A DNA stretch of 64,000 bases from Pandoraea sp. (GTDB lineage Bacteria; Pseudomonadota; Gammaproteobacteria; Burkholderiales; Burkholderiaceae). Position 1 is the first letter of the stretch; every line of letters starts with the position of its first letter. The notes beneath the pieces were generated by a model that saw only the letters and a program-made list of their open reading frames with translations, was not told the origin of the DNA and ran no database searches. The stretch spans positions 20,012-84,011 of the forward strand of contig JARLJF010000071.1 in assembly GCA_031291335.1 (NCBI GenBank). The letters are read 5' to 3'. The translations under genes were made by a program, and so were the position numbers. Of the stretch, positions 30,828 through 40,648 are shown piece by piece.

Positions 30828-33581
30828 ATGACCAAGAACCTACGTTCGCGCCAAAAACAGCGCGGCTTCGTCGAACACTCGACAACCTCCGATCTGCCGC
30901 TCTCGGGCCCCGACGCCGTCGCCCGGCTCGCAACCGAGCCGCTGCACGACGTTCTCCACACCCTCGGCACCGATGTGAGCGGCCTCACGCTCGCCGATGT
31001 CGGGCAGCGCCAGACCCGCTACGGCCCCAACGAGATCGCGCACGACAAGCCGCCCCACTGGGTGGTGCAATTGTTCCGCGCCTTCAAGAACCCATTCGTG
31101 ATGGTGTTGCTCGCACTCGCCATCGTCAGCTTCTTTACCGACGTCTACTTCGCCGAGCCGGACGACAGAGACTACAAGGGCATCATCATCCTGTTGACGA
31201 TGGTGACGATCAGCGGCCTGCTGCGTTTCTTCTCCGAGTTCCGTTCGCTGCGCGCGGCGGAGAAACTCAAGGCGATGGTGCGCACAACGGCCACCGTTCG
31301 CCGCCGTGTGACCGTCTCGGGTAAGTCGGAACGTCACGAAGTCGCCATGCGCGAGCTGGTCGTGGGTGACATCGTGACGTTGCAGGCGGGCGACATGATT
31401 CCGGCCGACCTGCGTCTGATCGAATCCCGTGACCTGTTCATCAGTCAGGCCGTGCTGACCGGCGAGGCGCTGCCCGTCGAGAAGTACGACACGCTGGGTG
31501 CTGTCGCGCAGAAGTCGGCGGAGACTGCCGCCGGCCAGGGCAATGCGAACTTGCTCGACCTGTCGAACGTCTGCTTCATGGGTACCAATGTGGTCAGCGG
31601 TACGGCCACGGGTGTCGTCGTGGCGACGGCCGCAGACACCTATTTCGGTGCGCTGGCGAAGAACGTAGTGAGCCACAAGCGGGTCGAGACGAGCTTCGAC
31701 CGCGGCGTGAACAGCGTGAGTTGGCTGCTCATCCGCTTCATGCTGGTGATGGTGCCGGTCGTCTTCATGATCAACGGTCTGACGAAGGGCGACTGGATGA
31801 GCGCATTGACGTTCGCACTCGCCGTGGCTGTCGGCCTGACGCCGGAAATGCTCCCGATGATCGTGAGTGCCAATCTGGCGCGTGGTGCGCTGGCGATGGC
31901 GCGTCGCAAGGTGGTGGTCAAGCGTCTGAACTCGGTCCAGAACTTCGGCGCCATGGACGTGCTTTGTACCGACAAGACCGGCACGCTCACGCAGGACCGC
32001 ATCATTCTCGAACAGCATCTCGACGTGTCCGGCGATGTGCAGGAGGACGTGCTGCGGCTTGGCTGGCTCAACAGCTATCACCAGAGCGGTCAACGCAATC
32101 TGATCGACGTGGCGATCATCCGTCGCGCCAACGAGATTGGTGAATCGGTACAGCCGCGGGCGTTCGCGAAGATCGACGAATTGCCGTTCGACTTCGTGCG
32201 CCGGCGTCTGTCGGTCGTGGTCGCCAATGATCGTGGCGAACACTTGATGGTGACCAAGGGCGCCGTCGAAGAAATGCTGTCCGTCTCCACGCATGTGAAG
32301 ACCCCGCAGGGCGTGCGCGCGCTCGACGATACGGCCCGCGCCATGCTGTTGGCCCGCGCCGAGGCCTACAACGAAGACGGCTTCCGCGTACTCGTCGTTG
32401 CCACGCGTGACATTCCGGTGGGTGAGACGAAGACGCAATATAAGACGTCCGACGAAGCGGGCCTGACGGTCTGCGGTTTCCTGACCTTCCTCGATCCGCC
32501 CAAGGATTCCGCCGCGCCGGCGATTGCCGCACTGCGCGAGCATGGTGTGACGGTGAAGGTGCTCACCGGCGACAACCCCATCGTCACGATGAACGTGTGC
32601 CGTCAGGTCGGCATCGAGCCGGGCACGCCGCTGCTGGGCGCGGACATCGAGCCGATGGACGACACCACGCTGCGCGAAGTGGTCGGCCGCACGACGGTGT
32701 TCGCGAAACTTGCGCCGCTGCACAAGGCGCGCGTGGTCAAGGCCTTGCAAGCGAACGGCCACACCGTGGGCTTCCTGGGTGATGGCATCAACGACGCCCC
32801 CGCACTGCGCGACGCCGACGTTGGCATCTCGGTGGACACCGGTGCAGATATCGCCAAGGAAACCGCCGACATCATCCTGCTCGAGAAGAGCCTGATGGTG
32901 CTGGAAGAGGGCGTGATCAAAGGGCGCGAGACGTTCGGCAACATTCTCAAGTATCTGAACATGACGGCCAGTTCGAACTTCGGCAACGTGTTCTCGGTGC
33001 TGGTGGCCAGCGCGTTCCTGCCGTGGCAGCCGATGCTTGCGATGCAATTGCTGGTGCAGAACCTCGTGTACGACATCTCACAGATGTTCCTGCCGTGGGA
33101 TCGCATGGATCCGGAGTTCCTCAAGAAGCCGCGCAAGTGGGATGCGGGCAACATCCGACGCTTCATGCTGTGGCTCGGACCGACTTCTTCGGTATTCGAT
33201 ATCACGACCTACATTCTGATGTGGACGGTCTTCGGTGCGGGCGCGCTCTATCATGCCCAGGGCGGCGATGCGGGGCAGGTCATCATGAACTCGGGCTGGT
33301 TCGTCGAAGGGCTGGTGTCGCAGACGCTCGTGGTGCATCTGCTGCGCACGCAAAAGATCCCGTTCCTGCAAAGCACGCCGGCACTGCCGATCATGCTTTC
33401 CACAACGGTCGCCATTGCGCTGGCCTGCTGGTTGCCGTACTCGCCGTTTGCCGAGGCACTGGGCTTCGTTGCCCTGCCGGGTTCGTACTTCTACTGGCTC
33501 GTGGCGACCATGCTCGGTTACATCGCACTCGCTCAGGTGGTCAAGACGATCTACATCCGCCGCTTCGGCCGCTGGTTCTGA
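30828..33581 (+). CDS. mgtA: Magnesium-transporting P-type ATPase
   Basis: 917-residue inner-membrane P-type ATPase (type IIIB) that imports Mg2+. The phosphorylation motif DKTGTLT begins at Asp382; VLTGEALPVEK is the actuator-domain loop, GDGINDAPALRDADVGISVD the hinge motif, and LAVAVGLTPEMLPMIVSANL the M4 ion-pathway helix typical of MgtA/MgtB. KLKAMVRTTATVRRR near the N-terminus also fits. Length agrees with MgtA. The start has AGGA 7 bases upstream, after a leader region (30588-30761) that probably senses magnesium. The next gene follows within 100 bases. Confidence 0.96.
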   Translation: MTKNLRSRQKQRGFVEHSTTSDLPLSGPDAVARLATEPLHDVLHTLGTDVSGLTLADVGQRQTRYGPNEIAHDKPPHWVVQLFRAFKNPFVMVLLALAIVSFFTDVYFAEPDDRDYKGIIILLTMVTISGLLRFFSEFRSLRAAEKLKAMVRTTATVRRRVTVSGKSERHEVAMRELVVGDIVTLQAGDMIPADLRLIESRDLFISQAVLTGEALPVEKYDTLGAVAQKSAETAAGQGNANLLDLSNVCFMGTNVVSGTATGVVVATAADTYFGALAKNVVSHKRVETSFDRGVNSVSWLLIRFMLVMVPVVFMINGLTKGDWMSALTFALAVAVGLTPEMLPMIVSANLARGALAMARRKVVVKRLNSVQNFGAMDVLCTDKTGTLTQDRIILEQHLDVSGDVQEDVLRLGWLNSYHQSGQRNLIDVAIIRRANEIGESVQPRAFAKIDELPFDFVRRRLSVVVANDRGEHLMVTKGAVEEMLSVSTHVKTPQGVRALDDTARAMLLARAEAYNEDGFRVLVVATRDIPVGETKTQYKTSDEAGLTVCGFLTFLDPPKDSAAPAIAALREHGVTVKVLTGDNPIVTMNVCRQVGIEPGTPLLGADIEPMDDTTLREVVGRTTVFAKLAPLHKARVVKALQANGHTVGFLGDGINDAPALRDADVGISVDTGADIAKETADIILLEKSLMVLEEGVIKGRETFGNILKYLNMTASSNFGNVFSVLVASAFLPWQPMLAMQLLVQNLVYDISQMFLPWDRMDPEFLKKPRKWDAGNIRRFMLWLGPTSSVFDITTYILMWTVFGAGALYHAQGGDAGQVIMNSGWFVEGLVSQTLVVHLLRTQKIPFLQSTPALPIMLSTTVAIALACWLPYSPFAEALGFVALPGSYFYWLVATMLGYIALAQVVKTIYIRRFGRWF

Positions 33582-33627
33582 TCGAACTGTCGCCAATAAA
33601 AAACACACATTGACCGCAAGCGACGCT

Positions 33628-33645
33628 CCCGCCCGCCAGGGCGGG
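33628..33645 (+). terminator. GC hairpin after mgtA
   Basis: CCCGCCC-GCCA-GGGCGGG, a perfect 7-bp stem 47 bases after the mgtA stop. No T run follows. It may only weaken transcription into the downstream outer-membrane gene or stabilise the mgtA mRNA end. Confidence 0.4.
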
Positions 33646-33680
33646 GGCTTGCGAACCACACGCGAAATAGAGAACGACTC

Positions 33681-34415
33681 ATGAAGAAGCAACTGATGTC
33701 CCTGGCGCTGTGCTGTCCGCTCAGCGCCTTCGCCGCCCACCCGCTGGTCACCGACGATACCGGTACGCAGGGCGATGGCAACTGGCAGTTCGAGACGAAC
33801 GGCGAATTCACGTCGAAGCAACAAGACATCGGGCACCAGGCCCTCTGGAACAGCACGCTGACACGGGGGGTAGGCGAGGCGGTCGACCTTTACGTCAACG
33901 CGCTCTATACGCATATCCAGAACCGCTCCGATACGGCGGCCAACGGGTTTGGCGATGTCGAGGCGGGGGCCAAGTGGCGTCTGTACGACGACGGGGCGTT
34001 CAGTGTCGGCCTCAAGCCTTACGTGACATTCCCCTCAGGCAACGACGAGCGTTCGCTCGGCACCGGCCGGGTGAATGCCGGCATGACGCTGCTCACGCAG
34101 TACGTGATCGACGACTGGACATTCCTCGCCAACGCCGGTGCCGTCTATCAGGCGAACCGTCAGGGGCAGCGCCAGTCGCTGTGGAAGGCGTCGGCTGCCG
34201 TGATGTACCGGGTGTTGCCCACGACGCAACTGATCGCGGACATCGGCACGTCGCAGAACGCCGACTTTGCGCAGCGGACCAATCCGGCCTTCGTGATTCT
34301 CGGGGCGATTTACAGCCCGAAGCCGTGGCTGGATCTCGATGTCGGTTATCGACGCGGACTCAATCCGCAGACTTATGACTATTCGTGGATGGGCGGCGTG
34401 ACCGCGCGCTGGTAA
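33681..34415 (+). CDS. Outer-membrane beta-barrel protein (MetA-phenol-degradation-like)
   Basis: 244-residue exported protein. A 19-residue signal peptide (MKKQLMSLALCCPLSAFAA) is followed by HPLVTDDTGTQGDGNWQFE and amphipathic repeats such as GFGDVEAGAKWRLYDDGAFS and LKPYVTFPSGND, ending in an aromatic residue (TARW). This is the pattern of the transporter family once named MetA-pathway of phenol degradation. Being 99 bases after mgtA, it may share its transcript, perhaps as an outer-membrane channel. Its substrate is unknown. Confidence 0.8.
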   Translation: MKKQLMSLALCCPLSAFAAHPLVTDDTGTQGDGNWQFETNGEFTSKQQDIGHQALWNSTLTRGVGEAVDLYVNALYTHIQNRSDTAANGFGDVEAGAKWRLYDDGAFSVGLKPYVTFPSGNDERSLGTGRVNAGMTLLTQYVIDDWTFLANAGAVYQANRQGQRQSLWKASAAVMYRVLPTTQLIADIGTSQNADFAQRTNPAFVILGAIYSPKPWLDLDVGYRRGLNPQTYDYSWMGGVTARW

Positions 34416-34563
34416 GAACGTCAATCGGTCGGAAGTCAAAGACCGGGGCGCGGCAGGGCAGGGCGTAGCAAAAACCTGCTCGCCGGGATAAAGATAACTT
34501 TGCAGTATAATTTTTTTTCAAAGTCATTGTCCTGGCGTGCCGCGCCGCTTACCGAACATTCCC

Positions 34564-35106
34564 ATGCCCAAATCGTCGGCCCCGAAGGCCCTCACCGTCA
34601 CCAATCCGGCCTGTCTCATCGACGGTTCCGACGCCGAATTCCGTCATTTGATCAATGGCTTACTGCCGTTCGCCGCACGGTTGTTGTCCGTGCGAGACGG
34701 CTTTGGCAGCCTCATTGGGCTGACCGGCATTCAATACTCGCTGTTGCAGTCGGTGGTGCATCTGTCGTCGCTGGGAGATGTCACCGTCAACCAATTGGCC
34801 GAGCATCTGCACCTGTCCGGTGCGTTCGTGACCATCGAGACGAACAAGCTCAAGGCGCTCAAGCTTATCGATAAGCGTCAGAATCCGGAGGACCGCCGCA
34901 AGATGAGCCTGACGGTCACGGCAGCCGGCGCCAAGCTACTTCACGAACTGACGCCCTCGCAACAGCGCATCAACGACGTGCTATTCGAAGGCGTGACCCG
35001 TACCGAATTCAAGGTGCTTTGCGCCGTGGTCGACAGGCTCGTCGCCAACGGCGACCGCGCCACGCTGGATCTGAGCCACCTGCTGGCGATCCGCGACAAG
35101 CGTTGA
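34564..35106 (+). CDS. MarR-family transcriptional regulator
   Basis: 180-residue winged-helix regulator. The core LTGIQYSLLQSVVHLSSLGD-VTVNQLAEHLHLSGAFVTIETNKLKAL and the wing DKRQNPEDRRKMSLTVTAAG match MarR proteins. The unusual QNPEDRRKM wing keeps the conserved DRR. ATG 34564 is chosen because the in-frame extension to 34537 has no ribosome-binding site. A TATAAT at 34506-34511 followed by eight Ts may be its promoter. It converges on the cysteine desulfurase gene; whether it controls the monooxygenase cluster to its right is unknown. Confidence 0.88.
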   Translation: MPKSSAPKALTVTNPACLIDGSDAEFRHLINGLLPFAARLLSVRDGFGSLIGLTGIQYSLLQSVVHLSSLGDVTVNQLAEHLHLSGAFVTIETNKLKALKLIDKRQNPEDRRKMSLTVTAAGAKLLHELTPSQQRINDVLFEGVTRTEFKVLCAVVDRLVANGDRATLDLSHLLAIRDKR

Positions 35107-35140
35107 TTCATCGATTGCCTGTCGCGGTCCGAGCATTCGC

Positions 35141-36373
35141 TTAGTGAGCGGCCCACTGAATCGTGTTCAGATCGACGCCATCCTGATACATATCCCATAG
35201 CGGGCTCATTTCGCGCAGCTTGCCGACTGCGCCGCTGACCTGCTCGATCACGCTGTCGACGTCAGCTTCGGTCGAGAAGCGGCCCAGCGTGAAGCGGATG
35301 GAACTGTGCGCGAGTTCGTCGCTGCGCCCAAGCGCGCGCAGCACGAACGATGGCTCGAGCGACGCCGACGTGCAGGCCGATCCCGACGACACGGCCACGC
35401 CCCGAATCCCCATGATGAGCGACTCGCCTTCGACGAAGTTGAAGCTCACGTTCAGGTTGTGCGGCACGCGGTGCGTCATGTCGCCGTTGATATAAACCTC
35501 ATCCATCACCTGAAGCCCCGCCAGCAGGCGGTCGCGCAGCGCGCCAACCCGCGCGGCTTCGGACGCCAGTTCGAGCTTCGCCAGCCGGAACGCTTCCCCC
35601 ATGCCGACGATCTGGTGGGTCGGCAACGTGCCCGAGCGCATGCCACGTTCGTGACCGCCACCGTGAATCTGCGCCTCGATACGAATGCGCGGCTTGCGAC
35701 GCACGTACAGGGCGCCGATGCCCTTCGGGCCATAGAGCTTGTGAGCAGTGACCGTCATCAGGTCGACCTTGAGCGTTTGCAGATCGATCGGAATCTTGCC
35801 GGCGGCCTGCACGGCGTCGCAGTGAAACACGATGCCGCGCTCGCGGCACAGTTCGCCGATCTCCGCGATCGGCTGAATCACGCCAATTTCATTGTTCACC
35901 ATCATCACCGACACCAGGATGGTGTCCGGCCGCAGTGCGCCTCGTACGGTGTCGACCGTAATCAGACCGTCTTCCTGCACGTCGAGATACGTGACCTCGA
36001 ACCCTTGCCGTTCCAGATCGCGCATGGTGTCGAGCACCGCCTTGTGCTCGGTCTTCACGGTAATGAGGTGTTTGCCCTTGCCGCTGTAGAAATTCGCCGC
36101 GCCCTTGATGGCGAGGTTGTTGCCTTCCGTTGCGCCCGAAGTCCAAACGATCTCGCGCGAGTCCGCACCCAATAGCGCGGCGACATGCTCGCGAGCGGTC
36201 TCGACCGCGTCTTCCGCCGCCCAGCCGTAGCTGTGACTGCGCGACGCAGGATTGCCGAAATTGACGTTCAGGTACGGAACCATTTTCTCGACCACGCGCG
36301 GATCGACCGGGGTCGTTGCGCTGTAGTCCATGTAGATGGGGGCTTCGAAAAGCGAGGGCGTAGTAGACGGCAT
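35141..36373 (-). CDS. Cysteine desulfurase (IscS-type)
   Basis: 410-residue PLP enzyme that removes sulfur from cysteine for iron-sulfur cluster and thio-cofactor assembly. The PLP lysine is in [10 protein letters not shown] (Lys212), the PLP histidine in TVKTEHKAV (about 107-114), and the catalytic cysteine in [15 protein letters not shown] (Cys334). The start ATG 36373 follows GGAGT; a longer frame to 36526 adds cysteine-containing residues without family support. It stands alone: no iscR, iscU, hscA or fdx is beside it, so this may be a second copy or a housekeeping IscS outside an isc operon. Confidence 0.92.
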   Translation of the reverse strand: MPSTTPSLFEAPIYMDYSATTPVDPRVVEKMVPYLNVNFGNPASRSHSYGWAAEDAVETAREHVAALLGADSREIVWTSGATEGNNLAIKGAANFYSGKGKHLITVKTEHKAVLDTMRDLERQGFEVTYLDVQEDGLITVDTVRGALRPDTILVSVMMVNNEIGVIQPIAEIGELCRERGIVFHCDAVQAAGKIPIDLQTLKVDLMTVTAHKLYGPKGIGALYVRRKPRIRIEAQIHGGGHERGMRSGTLPTHQIVGMGEAFRLAKLELASEAARVGALRDRLLAGLQVMDEVYINGDMTHRVPHNLNVSFNFVEGESLIMGIRGVAVSSGSACTSASLEPSFVLRALGRSDELAHSSIRFTLGRFSTEADVDSVIEQVSGAVGKLREMSPLWDMYQDGVDLNTIQWAAH

Positions 36374-36788
36374 AGGGGACTCCGAATCGTCCGGTGGACA
36401 TCTTGAATTGCGGCCGAGTGTAGCACCGCATTTCTCGCACATCGCACTCTCCCACATTGAAAAAAGGGTTTCATGCCGTCGATTTTGCGTGCAAAACGAC
36501 TCGGGTAAACGAGATGGGTTGCGCACAATCAGGTTGTGTCTGGTGCATTGCGATACTCACGAAACCCCAATGCCAGTAAGGGATTTGCCTGTTTCAGGTG
36601 CGGCAATGCACCAGCAAAAGGCGCGTGCACTGTGATCGCGCTCAGGGTTTACCTTGCTTGTTTAGCTAATTTTGTTAACGTTCAATAATTACTAACAAAC
36701 AAAGCTAAATGTGAAAGACGGTTTGGTGGGTGAGACGACGGAAATCAGATCGTTTCACACGTCGGGCCGGCTTGAGAAGGAGGTAATC
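36374..36788. other. 415-base control region before the monooxygenase cluster
   Basis: No gene is seen. The left part serves as 5' region of the cysteine desulfurase. The right part is AT-rich and holds the long inverted repeat described at 36661-36709, followed by the ribosome-binding site AAGGAGGT (36777-36784) of the flavin reductase. Confidence 0.4.
36661..36709. promoter_or_regulatory. Long imperfect inverted repeat before the monooxygenase cluster
   Basis: TTTAGCTAATTTTGTTA (36661-36677) and TAACAAACAAAGCTAAA (36693-36709) are inverted repeats matching at 14 of 17 positions, with a 15-base spacer containing GTTCAATAATTAC. The repeat ends 80 bases before the first gene. It is a good operator candidate for the whole nine-gene cluster. 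Confidence 0.5.
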
Positions 36789-37307
36789 ATGAACGAAGCA
36801 TCGACCGTATCGCAAGTTCCGGAAGACGAGACGCGACAGTTCCGCCGCACGCTCGCCATGTTCGCCACCGGGGTGGCCGTGATCACGGCGCCGCGCGACG
36901 ACGGGCCGCCCATCGGTATCACCGTGGCCTCGTTCAATTCGGTGTCGCTCGCGCCGCCGCTGGTGCTGTTCTCCGTTGACCGACGCTGTCTCAGCCTCGA
37001 TGACCTGTGCATGGCCGAGCGTTACACGGTGAACGTGCTCGACGAGAGCCAGCGCGATACCTCCAACCGCTTTGCGACCGCCCGGGGCAACAAGTGGGAC
37101 GGCGTGAGTTTCGAGGGTGAGGGTATTGGCCGGTTGCCGGGGGCGCTGGCCGCCTTCGAGTGCGAACCGCACGCCCAGCACGACGGCGGCGATCACGTGA
37201 TCTTCATCGGACGGGTCGTGCGCCACGCAGCGCGCCACGACGGCCGGCCGCTCATTTTCTTCGGCGGGCAGTACCGCTCGCTCGACACCACGCCGGTCGC
37301 GGCGTGA
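36789..37307 (+). CDS. Flavin reductase, small component of a two-component monooxygenase
   Basis: 172-residue FMN/FAD-binding reductase (HpaC/PheA2 type). FRRTLAMFATGVAVITAPRD and GITVASFNSVSLAPPLVLFS are the family signatures, and the C-terminal GRVVRHAARHDGRPLIFFGG-QYRSL is standard. It supplies reduced flavin to the HpaB-type oxygenase encoded 26 bases downstream. Start ATG 36789 has a perfect ribosome-binding site (AAGGAGGT). First gene of the cluster. Confidence 0.9.
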   Translation: MNEASTVSQVPEDETRQFRRTLAMFATGVAVITAPRDDGPPIGITVASFNSVSLAPPLVLFSVDRRCLSLDDLCMAERYTVNVLDESQRDTSNRFATARGNKWDGVSFEGEGIGRLPGALAAFECEPHAQHDGGDHVIFIGRVVRHAARHDGRPLIFFGGQYRSLDTTPVAA

Positions 37308-37333
37308 GTTCCCCAGGGTTTCAGGAGAGAGTC

Positions 37334-38815
37334 ATGGTAAAGAACGGTAGTCAACATATCGGCCAACTGCGTGACGGACGCGAGGTGTATATCGACGGCA
37401 AGCCCGTCGGCGACGTGACCACCCATCCGGCGTTCCGCAATTCCATTCGCAGCTACGCGAGCCTGTACGACTTTCAGGCGCGCCCCGAGAACCTTGAGGC
37501 GATGACGTTCGAGTCGCCGGACACGGGCGATCAGGTCTCGCGTATCTGGCAATTGCCCACGAGCTACGACGAATTGGTGCAGCGCCGCGAGATGCTCGAA
37601 GCGTGGAGCGAGCTGCATTACGGCTTCATGGGGCGCTCGCCCGATCACGTGGCATCGTGCATTTCCGGCATGGTGATGGGCATCGACGTCTTCGAGCAAT
37701 ACGACACCAAGCGCGCCGGTGCGCTGCGTGACTACTACAAATACGCTCGCGACAACGACCTGTTCCTGACGTACGTGATCGTCAACCCGCAGGCCAATCA
37801 GTCGAAGGCCGCGCACGAGCAGGAAGACAAGTACCTTGCCGTCGGCATTGTCGATCAGGACCACGAGGGCATTACGGTACGTGGTGCGAAGATGCTCGCG
37901 ACCAGCGGCATCATGGCCAACGAGGTCTTCTGCAGTTGCATTCAGCCGCTCAAGGCGGGCGACGAGATGTACGCCTTGTCGTTCGCGATTCCCATGAATA
38001 CCAAGGGGCTGCGCGTGTTGTCGCGCAAGTCGTACGAGGGCAGCGCCACGTCGGTGTTCGACAACCCGCTCGCGTCGCGCTTCGACGAGAACGACGCCGT
38101 GCTGTATTTCGACGACGTCAAAGTGCCCTGGGAGCGCATCTTCGTCGCCGGCGATACGGCCATGTGCGCGAAGCAGTTCCATGCCACGCCCGCCCACAGC
38201 TACCAGAACTACCAGTGCCAGGTGCGCCTGATGGTCAAGCTGCGCTTTCTCGTCGGTATCGCCCTGCGCACGACGGAAGTGAACGGCACCAACGCCTTCC
38301 CGCAAGTGCGCGAGACGCTCGGACAACTGGCGGCCGAAGCGGCCATGGTCGAGGCGTGGGTGCACGGCATGGAAGCGAAGGGCCACATGGAGAAGGGCTA
38401 CTACGTGCCGGACCGCAGCTTGCTCTACGGCTCGCAGGTGCTCACGCAACAGCTCTATACCAAGGTGCTCAGCACCCTTCGAGAACTGGCCGGCGGGGGA
38501 ATGATCATGCTGCCGTCGAGCATTCACGACTTCGAGAACCCGATGCTCGCCAGCATCATCGAGAAGACGCAGAAGTCGCCGGTGGTAGACGCCGAAGAAC
38601 GCGTCAAGTTCTTCAAGCTCGCCTGGGACGCCGTCGGCTCCGAGTTCGCCTCGCGCCATAACCAGTACGAGATGTTCTACGCCGGCGCCACGTTCGTGAC
38701 CAAAGGCCACGCGTATCGCACGTACGACTGGCAGAAGGCGACGCGTCTGGTTGACAACCTGCTCGGCACCTATGCGCTCTCGGACGAGATTGTCCGGCAA
38801 CCGGTCGCGGCCTGA
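37334..38815 (+). CDS. HpaB-type flavin-dependent aromatic hydroxylase (oxygenase component)
   Basis: 493-residue large component of a two-component flavin monooxygenase, 4-hydroxyphenylacetate 3-hydroxylase family. N-terminal GQLRDGREVYIDGKPVGDVT and the central GITVRGAKMLATSGIMANEV are characteristic, as is the acyl-CoA-dehydrogenase-like C-terminal half (AGGGMIMLPSSIHDFENP). The length is slightly below that of E. coli HpaB (520). The enzyme hydroxylates a phenolic ring with FADH2 from its reductase partner. The true substrate is unknown, since the usual homoprotocatechuate genes are absent. Confidence 0.9.
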   Translation: MVKNGSQHIGQLRDGREVYIDGKPVGDVTTHPAFRNSIRSYASLYDFQARPENLEAMTFESPDTGDQVSRIWQLPTSYDELVQRREMLEAWSELHYGFMGRSPDHVASCISGMVMGIDVFEQYDTKRAGALRDYYKYARDNDLFLTYVIVNPQANQSKAAHEQEDKYLAVGIVDQDHEGITVRGAKMLATSGIMANEVFCSCIQPLKAGDEMYALSFAIPMNTKGLRVLSRKSYEGSATSVFDNPLASRFDENDAVLYFDDVKVPWERIFVAGDTAMCAKQFHATPAHSYQNYQCQVRLMVKLRFLVGIALRTTEVNGTNAFPQVRETLGQLAAEAAMVEAWVHGMEAKGHMEKGYYVPDRSLLYGSQVLTQQLYTKVLSTLRELAGGGMIMLPSSIHDFENPMLASIIEKTQKSPVVDAEERVKFFKLAWDAVGSEFASRHNQYEMFYAGATFVTKGHAYRTYDWQKATRLVDNLLGTYALSDEIVRQPVAA

Positions 38816-38902
38816 GCCGCACTTCATCCCCACGACAACAGCCAATACGCGCGTTACCTGCGCTGCCGGCGTTACCCGCACCACCACAGATAAGGAGTTC
38901 CC

Positions 38903-39283
38903 ATGGCGATCAACAAGTTGCACGACGAGTTTCACTCCATCGACATGAAAGAGGGTTGGGAGGTGCCGCCGGGCTATCCGCCGGGCATCGAACAGAAGAT
39001 TCTCGCGGGCTCGCTCGATGAGCCGAACCGCGCGGGCAGCCGCACGCGCCTGCTGCGCTTCGCGCCGGGCATCTACACCAAGGCCCCGTTCGTGCATACG
39101 TACTGGGAAGAGGTCTATCTCGTCTCGGGCGATCTGACGGTCGGCAACGATGCGCAGGGCGAGGGCGGAGAAGCCTTCGCGCCGAACACTTACGCGTGCC
39201 GCCCGCCGGGCGCGTTCCATGGTCCGTTCAAGTCGAACGGCGGTTGTCTGCTTCTCGAAATTCACTACTACGACCCGGCCTGA
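38903..39283 (+). CDS. Small cupin-domain protein
   Basis: 126-residue single-domain cupin. Motif 1 is seen as FVHTYWEEVYLVSGDLTVG and motif 2 as YACRPPGAFHGPF, with His and Glu residues placed to bind one metal. In this operon it could be a ring-cleaving dioxygenase or an isomerase acting after the HpaB-type hydroxylase. A clear ribosome-binding site (AAGGAG) precedes ATG 38903. Reaction not determinable. Confidence 0.8.
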   Translation: MAINKLHDEFHSIDMKEGWEVPPGYPPGIEQKILAGSLDEPNRAGSRTRLLRFAPGIYTKAPFVHTYWEEVYLVSGDLTVGNDAQGEGGEAFAPNTYACRPPGAFHGPFKSNGGCLLLEIHYYDPA

Positions 39284-39389
39284 CACGTTCAAGGCAGGGC
39301 ATCGGGCGCGGCGAACGTGAGGGCGTTGCCGCGCCGTCGGGAGACGGTTTCACCCACACCACACCTCTACAGGCTATCGGGAAAACATC

Positions 39390-40631
39390 ATGTCTACGTT
39401 TCGCGCAAGTCGTATCACGTCAATGGCCGCGCTGGTGCTCGCCGCCGCCTTCGCCACGTCGTTCGCCGCACGGGCCCAGGCCGGCAAGATGAGCGACGGT
39501 GTGGTGAAGATCGGCGTGCTCACCGACATGTCGTCGATCTTCTCCGACATCGGCGGCAAGGGCTCGGTGATTGCCGCGCAAATGGCCGTCGACGACTTCG
39601 GCGGGAAGGTCAACGGCGTGCCGATCAAAGTGATTTCGGCGGATCACCAGAACAAGACCGACGTAGCGGCGACCATTGCCCGCGACTGGTTCGACAACCA
39701 GCAGGTCGACGTGGTGGAAGACTTGCTGCCGTCGTCCGTGGCGCTGGCGGTGGCCAATGTCGCGAAGGCCAAGCGTCGTATCGCCATCGTGACGGGCGCG
39801 GGCACCACACGGCTCGTGAACGAAAATTGCTCGCCGTACACGGTCCAGTACTCGTACGACACCTATTCGTTCGCGTCGAATACCGTCAAGGCGATGACGC
39901 GCAACGGCGATAACAGTTGGTACTTCCTGACGGTGGATTACGCGTTGGGCGCGTCGTTGGAGAAGGACGCCACCGAAGCGTTGCAACACGTGAACGGCAA
40001 GGTCGTGGGTCGAGCGAAGCATCCGCTCAATTCGTCGGACCTGTCGTCGTACCTGCTGCAAGCGCAGGCGTCGCGCGCCAAGGTGATTGCGCTGGCCAAT
40101 GCGGGGGCTGACACCGTGAATGCCATCAAGACGGCACGCGAGTTCGGCATTACCGGGCCGGGCAAGCAGAAGATCGCCGGCCTGCACATGTTCATCAGCG
40201 ACATTCACAGCCTCGGGCTCGAAGCGGCGCAAGGCATGACGTTGACAACCGCCTTCTACTGGGATCGCGACGACGCGTCGCGCACCTGGGCGCAGCGCTT
40301 CTTCGCGAAGACCGGCAAGATGCCGACGCTCGTTCACGCCGGTACCTATTCGTCCGTCATGCACTACTTGCAGGCCGTGCAGCGCACGGGCACCGACGAG
40401 GCCGACACGGTCATGGCGTCGATGAAGCAGACGCCCATCAACGACTTCTTCGCCAAAGGCGGCCAGATTCGCCCGGACGGCCTGATGGTGCACGACATGT
40501 ACCTGGTGGAAGTGAAGTCGCCCAAGGAATCGAAGAAGCCCTGGGATTACTACAAGGTGTTGCAGACGATCCCCGCCAATGAGGCGTTCCGTCCGCTCGC
40601 CCAGAGCCAGTGCGCGCTCGTCAAGAAGTGA
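39390..40631 (+). CDS. Branched-chain-type ABC substrate-binding protein
   Basis: 413-residue periplasmic type-I binding protein (LivK-like, Peripla_BP_6). A signal peptide (SMAALVLAAAFATSFAARAQA) precedes VVKIGVLTDMSSIFSDIGGK and AAQMAVDDFGGKVNGVPIKV, the standard first lobe. This subfamily commonly binds aromatic acids rather than branched-chain amino acids. It belongs with the LivGFHM-like genes at 41361-44834 and follows the monooxygenase genes, which suggests that it captures the aromatic substrate. Confidence 0.9.
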   Translation: MSTFRASRITSMAALVLAAAFATSFAARAQAGKMSDGVVKIGVLTDMSSIFSDIGGKGSVIAAQMAVDDFGGKVNGVPIKVISADHQNKTDVAATIARDWFDNQQVDVVEDLLPSSVALAVANVAKAKRRIAIVTGAGTTRLVNENCSPYTVQYSYDTYSFASNTVKAMTRNGDNSWYFLTVDYALGASLEKDATEALQHVNGKVVGRAKHPLNSSDLSSYLLQAQASRAKVIALANAGADTVNAIKTAREFGITGPGKQKIAGLHMFISDIHSLGLEAAQGMTLTTAFYWDRDDASRTWAQRFFAKTGKMPTLVHAGTYSSVMHYLQAVQRTGTDEADTVMASMKQTPINDFFAKGGQIRPDGLMVHDMYLVEVKSPKESKKPWDYYKVLQTIPANEAFRPLAQSQCALVKK

Positions 40632-40648
40632 TCTCAGGAAGTCAGGCC

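Noticed and set aside
30840..33047. 735-codon minus-strand frame
   Set aside because: Complete antisense overlap with mgtA; His/Arg-rich artefact composition.
37193..39292. 699-codon minus-strand frame
   Set aside because: Antisense to the HpaB-type hydroxylase and cupin genes, with no recognisable motif or start context.
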